DNA of 64,000 nucleotides. Source: Adiantum capillus-veneris. Lineage: Eukaryota > Streptophyta > Polypodiopsida > Polypodiales > Pteridaceae. The stretch covers positions 64,062,372 through 64,126,371 of the forward strand of contig CM043953.1 in the NCBI GenBank assembly GCA_014529385.2, given 5' to 3'. Position numbers and translations under genes: made by a program. This document shows, piece after piece, positions 1 to 13,410 of this stretch. The notes beneath the pieces are model-generated. The model was not told where the DNA came from, made no database searches, and saw only the letters and a program-made list of their open reading frames with translations. The stretch's first letter is position 1. The number at the start of each line of letters is the position of its first letter.

Positions 1-670
1 GAAATGGTCATAGAAGAAAATACCCTCGTCTGCAAGGCTTTTGGTAGTTCTACCCGCATACTGTAAGACCCCAATATGAGCATGGGTCACATAGATGAGA
101 CCTATAATGAACTCTAGTGGCTCCCATTCCTCATATGAGGAAGGATAAACATCTGTGAATGTAATAGAATAGAAATAAATACAAACATATGTATAACCTA
201 ATTGAATATCTGTAATAAGAGAAGAAAACAACAGATTCACATTTGAAATGTAAGATGACATTTATAGAGGAGTGCTAAATAATTACCTCACAGTTGCATC
301 GTGGATTATGCACCATGGAGACATCACCGCCATTAGTAATCACATCAGAGTGAGTGAAAACATGTTGAACAAAGACCTCTTTCATAGTCTTCTTACCAAC
401 CTCGACTTTGAAACCCAAAACTCTTGCTTTCCATGCAGAACAAAACATATCTGTTGCTTTTCAGATTTTTCTCCTTCTCGGCTGCATAAGAACCCAAGAA
501 CCTTTACTTATCCTCTGCTCTTGCCACCTATTATCTGTAGTGAGAGAGTTTGAGATTGAGATAGTGCTTATGCTACTACACGGTCTTCTTGGCACACTAA
601 CAGCGAGGTTAGTTTGGGATAGTGTAGAGCAACCTCTAGAACTTCTTGGGCGGGAAGAAGACGAAGCCAT
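1..670 (-). CDS. Unrecognised spliced gene, 3' end beyond the window
   Basis: Three open blocks on the minus strand look like exons. The first starts at a Met near 670 and is rich in Ser and Arg (MASSSSRPRSSRGCSTLS). The second, 450 to 287, lies between an acceptor (gcaacag) and a donor (GAG|gtaatt); it has 54 open codons including VGKKTMKEVFVQHVFTHSDV. The third, 152 to 1, follows an acceptor (ttcacag) and is open to the edge, with EEWEPLEFIIGLIYV. The frame of the third block needs one extra base relative to the second, so a microexon or another splice site must lie between, or the gene is broken. The first block ends in a TGA that an intron could remove. I recognise no domain. It could be a host gene end or a transposon-captured fragment. 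Confidence 0.35.
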
Positions 671-1039
671 CGCTATAATGGAGGGAGAATGAGTTTTGAA
701 ATCCTTTCATAAAGGGAGTGGATATCTTTTTATGAAGGGAGAGAGTTAGCTATCAATCAGTAGTCAGGTCTCAGCAACTTGATGGCTACTTGTAGTGGGC
801 CCTACTTTGTGAGACGAGGAAGTTACCTTAGAAAATGGGACAAGTCTCAATATTTTAAAATGTTTTCTTTCATTTTTGTGATATTTTCCATGCATTTCTA
901 CGTTACGTAATGTTGCTGCTCATTGGTTGCGCCTTTTTTCTCTCTCTTCAATAAGGCCCTCCAAATGACCTCCAAAATTTCCTAATGTGAGTATTATTTC
1001 GGCTAGCTCTATGTTTGTACAAGATTCTTTTGGTCTTCT

Positions 1040-1403
1040 TTATTGTACATGTGTGATGTAGTGAGTATCGTGTTTAATTCTCCAACATGACACACTGATA
1101 AAGGGATAAAATTGTGGAATTCAAGATGTTTCTGTTCATTTCATTGAACCTCCTATAATCATGTATTGATCAAATGAAGAGCTGGACCCATGAGGGTACC
1201 ACTTCAAAAAACATAGTGTTCTTACGAAGATATTGTCACTTTGTTTTTTAGGATAAGAATACTTCTCTAAGGGGGGAGTAATATCAGGCCAAGGGCCAAG
1301 ACATGCATGCGGTAAATGGGTCTACATATAGCTAGGGCCAAGGGCCTATATATAGGACGGTTGGGTGGTGATAAGCATGTGCGGTAGTCTCTATGTCCTT
1401 ACA
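1040..1403 (+). mobile_element. 3' end of a Ty3-like LTR element (internal tail plus LTR)
   Basis: The stretch matches the 3' end of the element at 27745-33630: the same internal tail (aagatg..ttgatttcattgaacctcc-like text, then atgaggg and tagtgttctta), the same polypurine tract (ggggggagtaa, 1271-1281), then an LTR starting TATCAGG (TG mutated to TA) at 1282. The LTR keeps the shared block ggttgggtggt and ends about 1403 (ccttaca). No 5' part is present, so this is a truncated relative. Confidence 0.6.
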
Positions 1404-2180
1404 AAATAGTACCTAGAAGGTTAGGAATCATAAGAGCTTCAACCTCAAAAAACACCACTTTCTTTTCACAAAGCTCTATTAGAGTCTCATCCCCCAATTT
1501 GTGTCACCAATTAAGCATCAGATAAAAGAATCAAGAGAAAGGCTCAAATAAATTAAAAAGTTGTTTTATTTTTAGGTTTTTGTGAAATAACCTTAATATG
1601 TTCACTGCATATAGTATTAGAAAACCAAAAGGCTGTTGTAATAGGCTAAAGCATGCAGGAAGCACTTTCCAAGAGTTAACTAAGAGAACCCAGAGCATGA
1701 TCCTTGATATAAAAACTAGATAAGAGTAGGCAGCCATAAAAGACAGTCTTCCAAATGTATTTTACTATCATAAAGAAAACAAGAAGGATCATTCATATGC
1801 ACTCAACTCCCAACAAAATAGCTAAAGTCACATTATATTATTTCATGCCAGGGATGTCAATTAGTATAAAGCTCCAAGTAACCTACATACACTCGTTATA
1901 AAGGGGAGATAAAAGAGCAAACCCAAGTACAAAGCACCATCTAGGACCAATCAAGTCATTTTAAGAAAAAACACCGGTTTTCATAGCATAAGTTGAAGCA
2001 TCATCCTAAAGCAAAAAGGAGGTACAAAGTCATCAAAGATTAGAAAAGCAGTAAAAATTTAGAGCACCCTCAACAAAACCAGGTATCCGTTACCAATCAA
2101 GGCCATCTTTATAGGATTGAACTCCTATGGGGAGAAAATACCCATTAAAAACTAGTTTAAGTGAAAACCAGACCATCAAG
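1404..2180. other. Non-coding AT-rich stretch
   Basis: No supported gene, RNA or element boundary is visible here; short open frames have no recognisable features. Confidence 0.6.
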
Positions 2181-2444
2181 TTCAAAATAAGTCAACAGTC
2201 CATCACCATATGATAGTGTTGGTACACAATCACCAATTCAAAATACATCACTAATACGGGCTAGAAAGTATCAATACCATAGTAAACGGTCACAATATGT
2301 CCAAAATGAGCATTCAAAATATGTCAACAGTCCATCACCATATGATAGTGTTGATACACAATCACCAATTCAAAATACATCACTAATACGGGCTAGAAAG
2401 TATCAGTACCATAGTAAACGGTCACAATATGTCCAAAATGAGCA
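2181..2444. repeat. Tandem duplication, 132 bp unit, two copies
   Basis: Two nearly identical units start at 2181 and 2313. Both carry catcaccatatgatagtgtt and gtaaacggtcacaatatgtc. They differ at only a few bases, so the duplication is recent. No coding content is seen. Confidence 0.9.
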
Positions 2445-3453
2445 TTTTTTGAGTAGGAGACAAAGTTCTATCACGTTAAGACTATATTTCATGAAAAGTA
2501 ACCTAAACAACTATTGCCCTTCATAATATATAAAATCAAGATTCAAGCACCAGTGTGAGGTCCCCAACCCGAAATATTGGGTTGACTTGATAGTTATCCT
2601 TTCTTCACAAGTTCCATTGATGACACCCTACTCTAATTCCACGAAGCAAGGGTACAAGCACCAAAAGAGAAGAAGACCTCTATCCATTGTGATCGTGGTT
2701 GTAAGGGTCATACACCACAAACCAGGTTGATAAATCAAAGGATTCTAAGCGAAGCTAATTCCTATATCATAAAGATAAAATCTCATTGACATATTTAGGA
2801 TCTATAAACAACGTCTTTTTCCCCATGTTACATAGGCCTGATCGCCATTCGTAAATCTTGAACGTATATGAGACTTATGCATAACTAACTAATAGTCTTA
2901 TAAAAAGTACCCGAATAATTGGGTCCACCCATCCATAGACATAGATCCGTATAAATACTAGTCTCCCACTTTCCACACCGCACTCACCCGTTCTTCTTGT
3001 TCTTTAATTACTACCACATTGTTTTACATGTATAAACAGTGTTCCTTTATTAATTCCAGAGATATTTTTTTTCATATAGACCTTCAAACATCACCAAAAT
3101 AATTCTTTCTCAAACATGGTCTAATGAAAACAATACTATATTTCAACAAAAATAATTATCCACTTATCATATGAGTTTTTCACTACCCGCGAACTTTCTG
3201 TAGCTAACCAACAGAGCCTTTGCAAAGGATTTACTCATTTTCTAACCGCCACAAAATGCACAAACTTCTCCAATTGCTAACCGCAAGAGTGCATCTCGCT
3301 AACCGCAAGGCATCCTGCTAACTTCAAGGCATCGTAAGGGACAAAAAAAGAGTTGATAACCTCAACTTAGTCTCTGCTAACTTCGGAATCATCTCGCTAA
3401 TTGCAAGCTCCATCTGGAAACAAAATACTTTTTAATAATTGTTTTCTTCATCA
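2445..3453. other. Non-coding stretch with a TATA-like site and short repeats
   Basis: A TATA-like sequence (gtataaatacta) lies near 2950 and is followed by a CT-rich, LTR-promoter-like run. Between about 3180 and 3420 the motif gctaacCGCAAG or a close variant recurs several times. No ORF of note. The stretch could hold an old LTR, but no boundaries can be fixed. Confidence 0.35.
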
Positions 3454-3911
3454 AGAAGAGGATGGGATCTAGGAGGGCCTCTTTATTTGCCATGAGCTTA
3501 TGGAGGTGATTAAAATTCTGATGAATAGGTATATGCCTTGTGTGCAAGAATGGTGGGTGTGTAAGAGATGTGTAAGAGTAGTCAAAGGATGCACTTTTCT
3601 CCCCAAAAAGGAGATGGACAATTTTATGATTTTTGGACTTTTATAACTCCCACACATGATCTCCGATTTGAGCATAGATCATAGATTTGCAATCTACGCG
3701 TTGAGCTCTTTTCATAGATATGCTATATGATATGGTTTTACCTGCTAGATTTTAAATTCCATTTTGAGGGAAAATTTTAAATTGGAAAATAAACTAGTCA
3801 TTTTGCCTGTTTGAACTCAAAAGCTATCCTTTGATTACTTTCTTATTACTAAAGGTTTGACTTCCTTAAATTGCCAAATAAAGAGGCCCTCCTAGACCCC
3901 ATTCTCTTCCT
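3454..3911. mobile_element. MITE-like inverted-repeat element
   Basis: The left arm (3454-3489) begins agaagaggatgggatctagg; the right arm (3875-3911) is its inverse complement with a few changes, and both carry aggagggcctctttattt. The arms are about 36 bp and the element about 458 bp. The interior has no transposase. No clear target duplication is seen, so the superfamily is unassigned. A plain inverted duplication is the alternative. Confidence 0.6.
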
Positions 3912-4149
3912 AATGTAAGTGATTCCTCAAACATGATTAACTAACTCCTAATATCAAACAGACACAATTTATCAAATAGTAACCATTTATCAAACAATTC
4001 TTGCACTACTCTACAAAATTATATGCTTGTTTCTTGTGATATAATTACGTTTCTTGGACGATTTAAGAAAATTCATAAGCTTGACTTACCGGTCATCATG
4101 TATAGCAATGCAAAAGTATAAATTCTTCTCACCAAAATAACAACACATT

Positions 4150-5305
4150 TGACGACCGCTTGGTTTAGTAGCTTAGGGAGCACGCAGCTCGAAGGGCCAA
4201 CCCGAGGAACTAAGAGAAACTCCAAGGTAGAGAAAAAGGGAGTGATAGAGAGTTGAAGGGTAGCTACAGGCTATTGCAACCGGGTTGGAGAGCGTGAGGA
4301 GGAGTGGGAAAGTGCCGGGATTGAACAATATAAGGACACTAACTACAAAAGAAGTGAAAGAGGTCATAAGGTGGTGAGCAGCCAAAATCAAGGAGAGAGT
4401 CACAAAGGGGGCATCACAACTGCCATGGTGAGCTTGCCATGGTTAATTGGAGAGCTTGCATGTCTAGTACCTATAATAGATAAAGAGAAGATTGGTAAAA
4501 CCGGGTCAATCATGAGCTACTCTAAGCACTAAGTTGGTGGCACCATCTGATGGGATCAGTCGCAGAGAAGAAGGGCGGCGAGTATCATGGGGAAAAAACC
4601 GTGTGATAGCTAGAGGTGAAGGGCCTTGGGGTGCTAGAGAGCAAAGGACCATGACCTTCACCAATTGAATATCAAATGGCAAGCTGCAAGCAAAAAGAGC
4701 GGGGCCATATTAAGCAAAATGTGGTAAGACACTATCAAGGGAGACGGGTGTAGTTATAGCGCAGTCTATAAGGAGCCGAAAGGTGATTAGAGGGGGTTTT
4801 CTGCCTTAATTGAGAGGGGTTTGTTTTTTAAAAAAACACTACATCAAGGGAAGGAGTGTTGCTTCTGTTGTGCATAAGGGAAGGCAAAGAAGCCTTCAAA
4901 GGGCCAACGACCATATTGGCTTGAAGTTCAGGTGGAGAAGGAAGGAGTGTTGGGATCCAAGCCAAAGGTGCTATACGAGAGAAGAAGCTTGGTGTAACAT
5001 ACAGATGTCCAAGACCGATATGGGATGCTTGTAGTTCGTGTGTAGCCATGTGAGAAGCCACATCATTATTTGTAAACGCTTTATTAAGATTCAAGCTCAT
5101 CATAGTGCAACTATCTCTCAATTAAGCCATTAAATATAAGTGTCTTTCAATTAAGAAATAGTTATTACTCTCTCTCTGGACTCTCTCCTCTTCACGTGTG
5201 AAAATTGTATATTGGCTACTCGCTTCTCCGATTATGCCATCTCTAACAGACACTCTCTCACAGAGGCACCACGTGTGTTCTTGGCTACATGAAATACAAT
5301 GTGAC
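4150..5305 (+). repeat. Dispersed repeat, probable LTR with adjacent primer-site-like sequence
   Basis: Positions 4150-5203 match 19205-20236 over about 1 kb (shared gcacgcagctcgaagggcca). This copy continues past the point where the second is interrupted and ends ..gtgaca, just before tTGGTGAACCCGAGAC, which resembles a tRNA primer site. A short frame starting ATGGCAAATG (5354) follows. I infer an LTR from the repeat and the primer-like site; the left boundary is only approximate. Confidence 0.45.
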
Positions 5306-6689
5306 ATCTTTGGTGAACCCGAGACGAATCAGCCGGGGTGAGAGATTGGAGGGATGGCAAATGTAACTCCGCAAGTTAGTTACATGAAGTTTTCAGATAG
5401 AAAGACAAGGAACTTTTGGATGTTTTGGATGATGCAATGGAGGGATTTTGAGTCCCTTATTTCTCGAGAAGTTGACAAATTGATCCAAACCATGATGCAG
5501 ATGAAGAAGAGTTGATGCAGATACTCGATGAGGCTTTGGAGGGTTTTGTGCCTATTGCAGATGGCATTCAAGCAGTTATCCTTGAAGATCAAAACAAGGT
5601 TATGAATGTTAGAGCATCAGATGTGCTACATTCAGATGCTCGACCTCTTCATCTAGAGGGGGTGATGTTGAGCTCTTGATATGTACATCATTGATAGATA
5701 TACTTAGCTCTATGATGCAATCCTTTGACCTAAGTGTGAAGCCTATTACCTATGAATGTATGCAATTATATATGTGGGTACCTCATACATATGTTATATG
5801 GGTGATTGGTACCATTTGATCCAAGAGGCTATCATGGTGCACCTGATTTAAGTCGGTTGATGTTTATGCCGTGGGACCCTGGGGGATATTGAAGTGCAGA
5901 CCGAGGTTTCAAGGGAATGAAGTTGTTTTTGTAGCAGGTTGCGCAATAGTGATTTTTTGTTTTTTATGCTATGCAAAGAATATTTTTTGCTGGGTTTTGT
6001 GGTTTCTATGGTCACAAGGTAGCTTACATGGCTAGCTTTCATTCAATCTCTTTGGACAGTTGAGATATCTTCACATCTTTTGGATTGATATCAGAAGAGA
6101 GGACTTGACGGTCATTCCATGGGCAAGATAGGCTAGAGCTTCCAAAATCAAGCTTGATGGTCAAGACATGTACATGATTAACTGGAGCATACTTGAGTTT
6201 TGCGAGGTTCAAGATACAGGGTTTCAATCTATTAGGTGTACTGGATATGCGATGTAATGTAAAAGATATGTGAAGTATAGTTACCAGATGATGAATCTAA
6301 ATCATGGAGCAAAGAAAAGAACCTAGCACATACCGAAGGTTGTGCAGGTCCAGAGGAGGTTCCTCTTCCATGATAGGAAACGAGGATAAAAGAAGCAGAT
6401 CAAGATTATCGTGACATAAGAGTAGCAGGTCAAGAGGTACGAAAGTTCTTGAAGAGCATCCTATCTGTAATGTTTTCTCTTTAGTACACTGACAACAGGC
6501 AATGATAATAAATAGAATGATTAGGGCAGTTAGCCCAAAGACTATTTTTTGAAAGCTGAAAGGAGAGCTATGCCACGTTAGGGAAAAGACACAATGAAAT
6601 CGCGACTTTAGATCGTGACTTTCTCTTTCCACTTTCTCACTGCACCCAACGTTCTATTTCTGCTGCTTTATTCAAAGTGCTCTTCTCGC
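5306..6689. other. Retroelement debris without intact genes
   Basis: A short gag-like start (5354 onward) and an open block around 5480-5680 (DEALEGFVPIADGIQAVIL) precede a purine run (ctagagggggtgatg) near 5651-5665 that could be a polypurine tract. From 5700 to 6690 only short unrelated open frames are seen. No family can be named. Confidence 0.3.
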
Positions 6690-9195
<2,506 letters not shown>

Positions 9196-9196
9196 T

Positions 9197-10183
9197 GCAT
9201 AATAAGGGACCACATTTCTGTGTTCTAATGTTGGTCTATAATAAAGCCATTGTCACAGTTTGTTCATGAATAATTGGCTTAGGATTACTTTGAATATCGT
9301 ATGGAAATCCATATTTACATTTAATTGTTTTATTTTGTAATTCTATTTTACAAGATTCTCTACAATTATGTATTTATTTTTTTATAACTAAGTTATGCAA
9401 TTTATATTCAATTGACGTTGGATCAAATTTATTTATTGTATGTAAATAAGGTATATGGCTATCTATCTCTAAAGATATTCGATCGATATCGTTTGAATCT
9501 ACCCATAGCATTATATGTGCATGTGGTGAACCTCTATTTTGTATCTCATATCGTATTAGATAGTGGTTGATGGTACCTAATAATCCATTAGGAATAAATA
9601 TGTATTTGTTTAAAAATGTATGTAATCGTTTGTGAAAAATCATCATGCACTCGGCTGGACAATCTGTCCAATTGAGTTTTAAGTCTATCTTTTGGATAAT
9701 TTTTTCTAAATCTTCTATTTCTACCCATCTACTAGAGGATACTTCGTCACAAGTTAGGGTTAAGAAGAAGTTAGGTAAACCAAATGACTCTACCATGCAT
9801 AATAAATCTTCTAAATTCTTACGATACCATGACGGAGAGCCTGGAATTGAATAAGAGATATTGTGTTTTATGATATAACGTATGGTATCTAGATTAGATG
9901 CATGTGGATTTTTAAGTTTGAATTTATCTATATCTGATTGTAGCATTGTTAAATTTGTTGAATTTGCTATTATCAAAGCTTGACGTAATTGGTACATCAT
10001 TAATAAGTATGGCTTGTATAAAGTGAATATTGAGAAGAATGAGGCTATTCTCATTTTTAGATATGTATGAAATTTTAAAGCTCCATCATGAGCTCCATAT
10101 CCTAATGGAAATAGAAATGAAAATAGGGATTTCTCTATTGTAATATCTTCTAAATTAGATACTCCATCTAAGCTTGCATACAT
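9197..10183 (-). pseudogene. Helentron/Helitron-like Rep (HUH endonuclease) fragment
   Basis: Helitron Rep proteins nick and join single-stranded DNA in rolling-circle transposition. The open frame from 10183 (269 codons) has, in order, an N-terminal SLFSFLFPLGYGAHDG block (about residue 20), SIPGSPSWYRKNLEDLL (about 115), the conserved FFLTLTCDE (about 139), and QNRGSPHAHIMLWV (about 213-227), whose H-x-H is the metal-binding HUH pair. After the TAA at 9374-9376 the same frame goes on with IHNCRESC and KCKYGFP, which match the Cys-rich part of the family, so the stop is probably a mutation. The catalytic Tyr region and the helicase are missing: the frame ends at the tandem array (about 9196). 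The 5' side is cut at an inverted-repeat end (about 10184). The spacing resembles the Helentron branch more than canonical plant Helitrons; this is inferred from motifs. Confidence 0.8.
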
Positions 10184-10584
10184 TAGGAGAAATATGAACC
10201 TTGCATGGGCCTTGTAAGGAATCCTAATTTTTAGGGATTAAGGCTAATGTTGTGTAGGGTTAAGGGGACAAGGGCATTCAGGAAGCTAGTTTTGAGTAGA
10301 CTTTTCTAGCCCTTTTTTAGACACATGTAGGATGTGGACCTAAGAGGTCACTTTCTCTCTCTAGCTTTTGGAAAGTGAAGGGAGTAAAGGGGTGTGGCCA
10401 CATCAGCAAAAACGTGGGTCACTAAGAGCCAAAATTTGACTTTTTTTCAAAAAAATTATTTTTACTTATTTTTGACTTAAAATTCCCTCCCAACATATAT
10501 ACACATCAAAAAATCAATTTTTGACATTTTTTTAAACCTACAACACTAAAAGTCCACTTTTTCAAAAAAAATTCTCCCCCAAAA

Positions 10585-10790
10585 AAAAAACCTTTGTTCT
10601 CTCCTCCTCCTTCCTCCTCTCTCCCTCTCCTCTCCCTCCCTACCCCCTTCTCTCCTCTTCCTCCCCTCTCTCTCCCTCTCTCCCCTCTGCCCCCTTCTCT
10701 CCTCCTCCTCCCCTCTCTCTCCCTCTCCCCCTCTGCCCCCTTCTCTCCTCCCATGTTCCTCCCTCTCTCTCCCCCCTCTTTCTTTTCATT
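10585..10790. repeat. Pyrimidine-rich low-complexity tract
   Basis: Imperfect C/T runs (ctccctctc, cctcctcc) dominate. Frames across it encode Pro/Ser/Leu or Glu/Arg/Gly runs and are not credible proteins. Confidence 0.9.
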
Positions 10791-12489
10791 CTTTGCTTCC
10801 TCACGCAACAACTGCCATGGTACTAACGGACATCACAAATCGTATCCCTCCACCACCATGTACTCCGCACAACAAAAGTGTACATATTGCTTGTCCGCGG
10901 TGTTTGCACCGAAGGCCGCACGTGAGGGTGACCAGAGGTCATCCCAAGATCGTCATACTATCGGTGAGACGAATGTGTATGGTTCTTCAATATCTTGGGA
11001 GGGGATAAGTAGGCTTGTTAGGCTATTGCAATTGGTTGTGTATGGGTGCAGGTGCTTCTTTGCATTCGTGGATGCACGAATGTCAAGCTCTTCAGCTCAA
11101 AACAGTGGCATTACAAGAAACAGTGGGTGCAGATTAGAGAGGTCAAGTGTCACCACTTGTCCTCTAAAACAGCCTTCTTTGTTACATCTTGCAGGTAGGT
11201 GCTTCAAATCCATCCTTATTAGAGGTGGGTAATCTCATCCTAATGCAAGAATGGCTCAAGGAACTAGCATAACATGAAGCTTTTACGGTGGCACAAAGCT
11301 CTCCTCAAGCAATGTGGCTCCCACTACACCAAAAATCACTATGCTAACATGGAGAGATCCCTAGTAGGACAATACAACAACTTTTCATCAGCAGCACACC
11401 CTTTCCTAACATGAGGGCACCCCCACCAGAGATATTTTTATATGATAGGTCACCCCATGAGCATACCATGTCATGGAATGGATGTAAGAACTATGACTGC
11501 ACTACCCCTTGGAAGTTGTTCACGAATGTATGTTAATCAAAGTTAATGAGAAGAAGTTTGGACTTTTTTGTTTGTTGATGTGTAAGAGCACTCTTGGTCT
11601 ACCATATTTTAGATTGTTTGATAAGTTAAATAAGATTTGTAGTCATTTAAAGTGTCATTTTTTTTTTGGTAAGATTGTACATGAGAAGACATGATAAAGT
11701 ACAAGAGATCTTGACAGAATAAACCTCGATGAGATTTCCACCATGCACTTGTGACACCATACCTCTCCTTGAACCCTTTGACTTCTATCGTTGTGGGGAG
11801 TCCAATGGGGGGCTATTTTCAAATTTTTAGCATAACTTTTTTTTGAAGGAAATTTTGGTTATTCTAAAGTTTATACACAGTCTAGGAGTTCATTCTGATT
11901 GTTTTTCTTCAGTTTCAAATTTTGACCGAGTACACTCCTTGGAAGCCACTTTTGAAGGTGTTAGGGCGAGATTTTGGGAAAGTTTTGTATGTAGGAAATA
12001 CAGTCCTTAACACAATAAAAAACAATGGTTCTTTTAGTATTTTCAGATTCCATGGTTTTAATGCTCGTTGGAGCCCGTAGATTAAGAAAAAAGTAAAAAA
12101 TGTATGTTTTACATCATTTTTAAATAAATTGTCAACTTGCACGTTGATTTCTGGAGAATGCGAGCAAGATATGATTTTTTCTCATCACATGATGGTCGAA
12201 GAATGCGATGAGATGAACAAATTCATGTGAGACAAGCCCAGACAGATTCGGAGCCGATTGAAATCTAGAAGCTGTTGAAAACAACCGAAAAGTTCAACAC
12301 TTTGCTGCCGAAAACAACCGAAAAAAAAAAAACGTAACATTTGAATCATGGCCATGCATCAAAAATATGCTCACACGGTGAAGGAGGTGCTTCAAAGCTA
12401 TGGAAATCAATATAAAATGCAAGCAATAGCATTGGAGGCTATTCAGGAAGTTATAGAGGCTCACATCATTTCAGATGACTTTGGAATGA
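10791..12489. other. Interior of the candidate transposon, nothing recognised
   Basis: A frame runs from the C/T tract to about 11232 but has no recognisable domain. The remainder is AT-rich with only short frames. Confidence 0.5.
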
Positions 12490-13410
12490 CAAAATGATTT
12501 AGAGTTGTGTCTACTGTCTCCATAGTGATTTGGCTTTTCGGTTTATCCATGTGTTTTAAGTTAAGTGGTTTTGGCCATGAAGAGTTAAATTTAAATCAAA
12601 TATTAACATTTTTGCCATCCTAAGGGGCAAACAAAGCTAGAAAATGCAAAAAAAAGGGTGGCCACAAGGGCGCGCAGATGGCCCATCCAGCAGTTTTGGA
12701 TGGCTCATCTGCGCGTCCTTGTGGCCACCCTTTTTTTTTGCATTTTCTAGCTTTGTTTGCCCCTTAGGATAGCAAAAATGTTAATAGCTGATGAAACCAG
12801 ATGTTTATGTAGCATGAGACTAGATTTTTATATTGTCCAATGTGATTTGGCCTTTTGGTGCAGGGAACTAGTAAGTTGAGTTGAAGGAAGGCATAATGTG
12901 CTTGAAAAGTTAAATTTTACATTCATCTCACCTTTTCCAAGGTCCTGGAGTGCAACAATAGCCTAATTATGCAAAAAAAAGGGTGGCCACAAGGGCGCGC
13001 AGATGGCCCATCCAACAATTTTGGATGGCTCACCTGCGCGCCCTTGTGGCCACCCTTTTTTTTGCATTATATGGCCTTGTCTGCCCCTTATAATAGCAAG
13101 AATGTTAATATTTGATGAAACCAGATGTTTATGCAGCATGAGACTAGATTTTTATATTGTCCAATGTGATTTGCCCTTTTGGTGCAGGGAACTAGTAAGT
13201 TGAGTTGAAGGAAGGCATAATGTGCTTGAAAAGTTCAATTTTAGGTTCATCTCATCTTTTCCAGGGTTCTGGAGTGCAGCAATAGCCTAATTATGCAAAA
13301 AAAGGGTGGCCACAAGGGCCCACATATGGCCCATCCAGCAGTTTTGGATAGCTCACTACGCGCGCTTGTGGCCACCCCTTTTTTTGCACTATATGGCCTT
13401 GTATGCACCC
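12490..13410. repeat. Tandem array (324 bp period) of long perfect-stem hairpins
   Basis: Hairpins start at 12647, 12971 and 13295, exactly 324 bp apart, each beginning gcaaaaaaa(a)gggtggccac and closing with its complement. Stems of the second and third copies are about 43 bp with an 8-10 base loop (gcagtttt type). In the first copy the palindrome extends outward to about 12601-12786, giving arms near 88 bp with only about five mismatches. The spacer (ttttatattgtccaatgtga) is shared; a diverged tail of an earlier unit lies at 12521-12600. No protein is encoded. Such foldbacks can feed small-RNA pathways or stall replication; neither is shown here. Confidence 0.9.

Noticed and set aside
5651-5665. 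Polypurine tract and 3' LTR start at agagggggtgatgttgag
   Set aside because: No matching LTR partner was found, so it is noted only as a possibility.
10506-11232. Long Pro/Ser/Leu frame and the opposing Glu/Arg/Gly frame
   Set aside because: Low-complexity C/T tract; no domain or conserved block.
12601-13405. Regular repeats as a possible CRISPR array
   Set aside because: The 324 bp period, palindromic repeats, shared spacers and plant context do not fit CRISPR.
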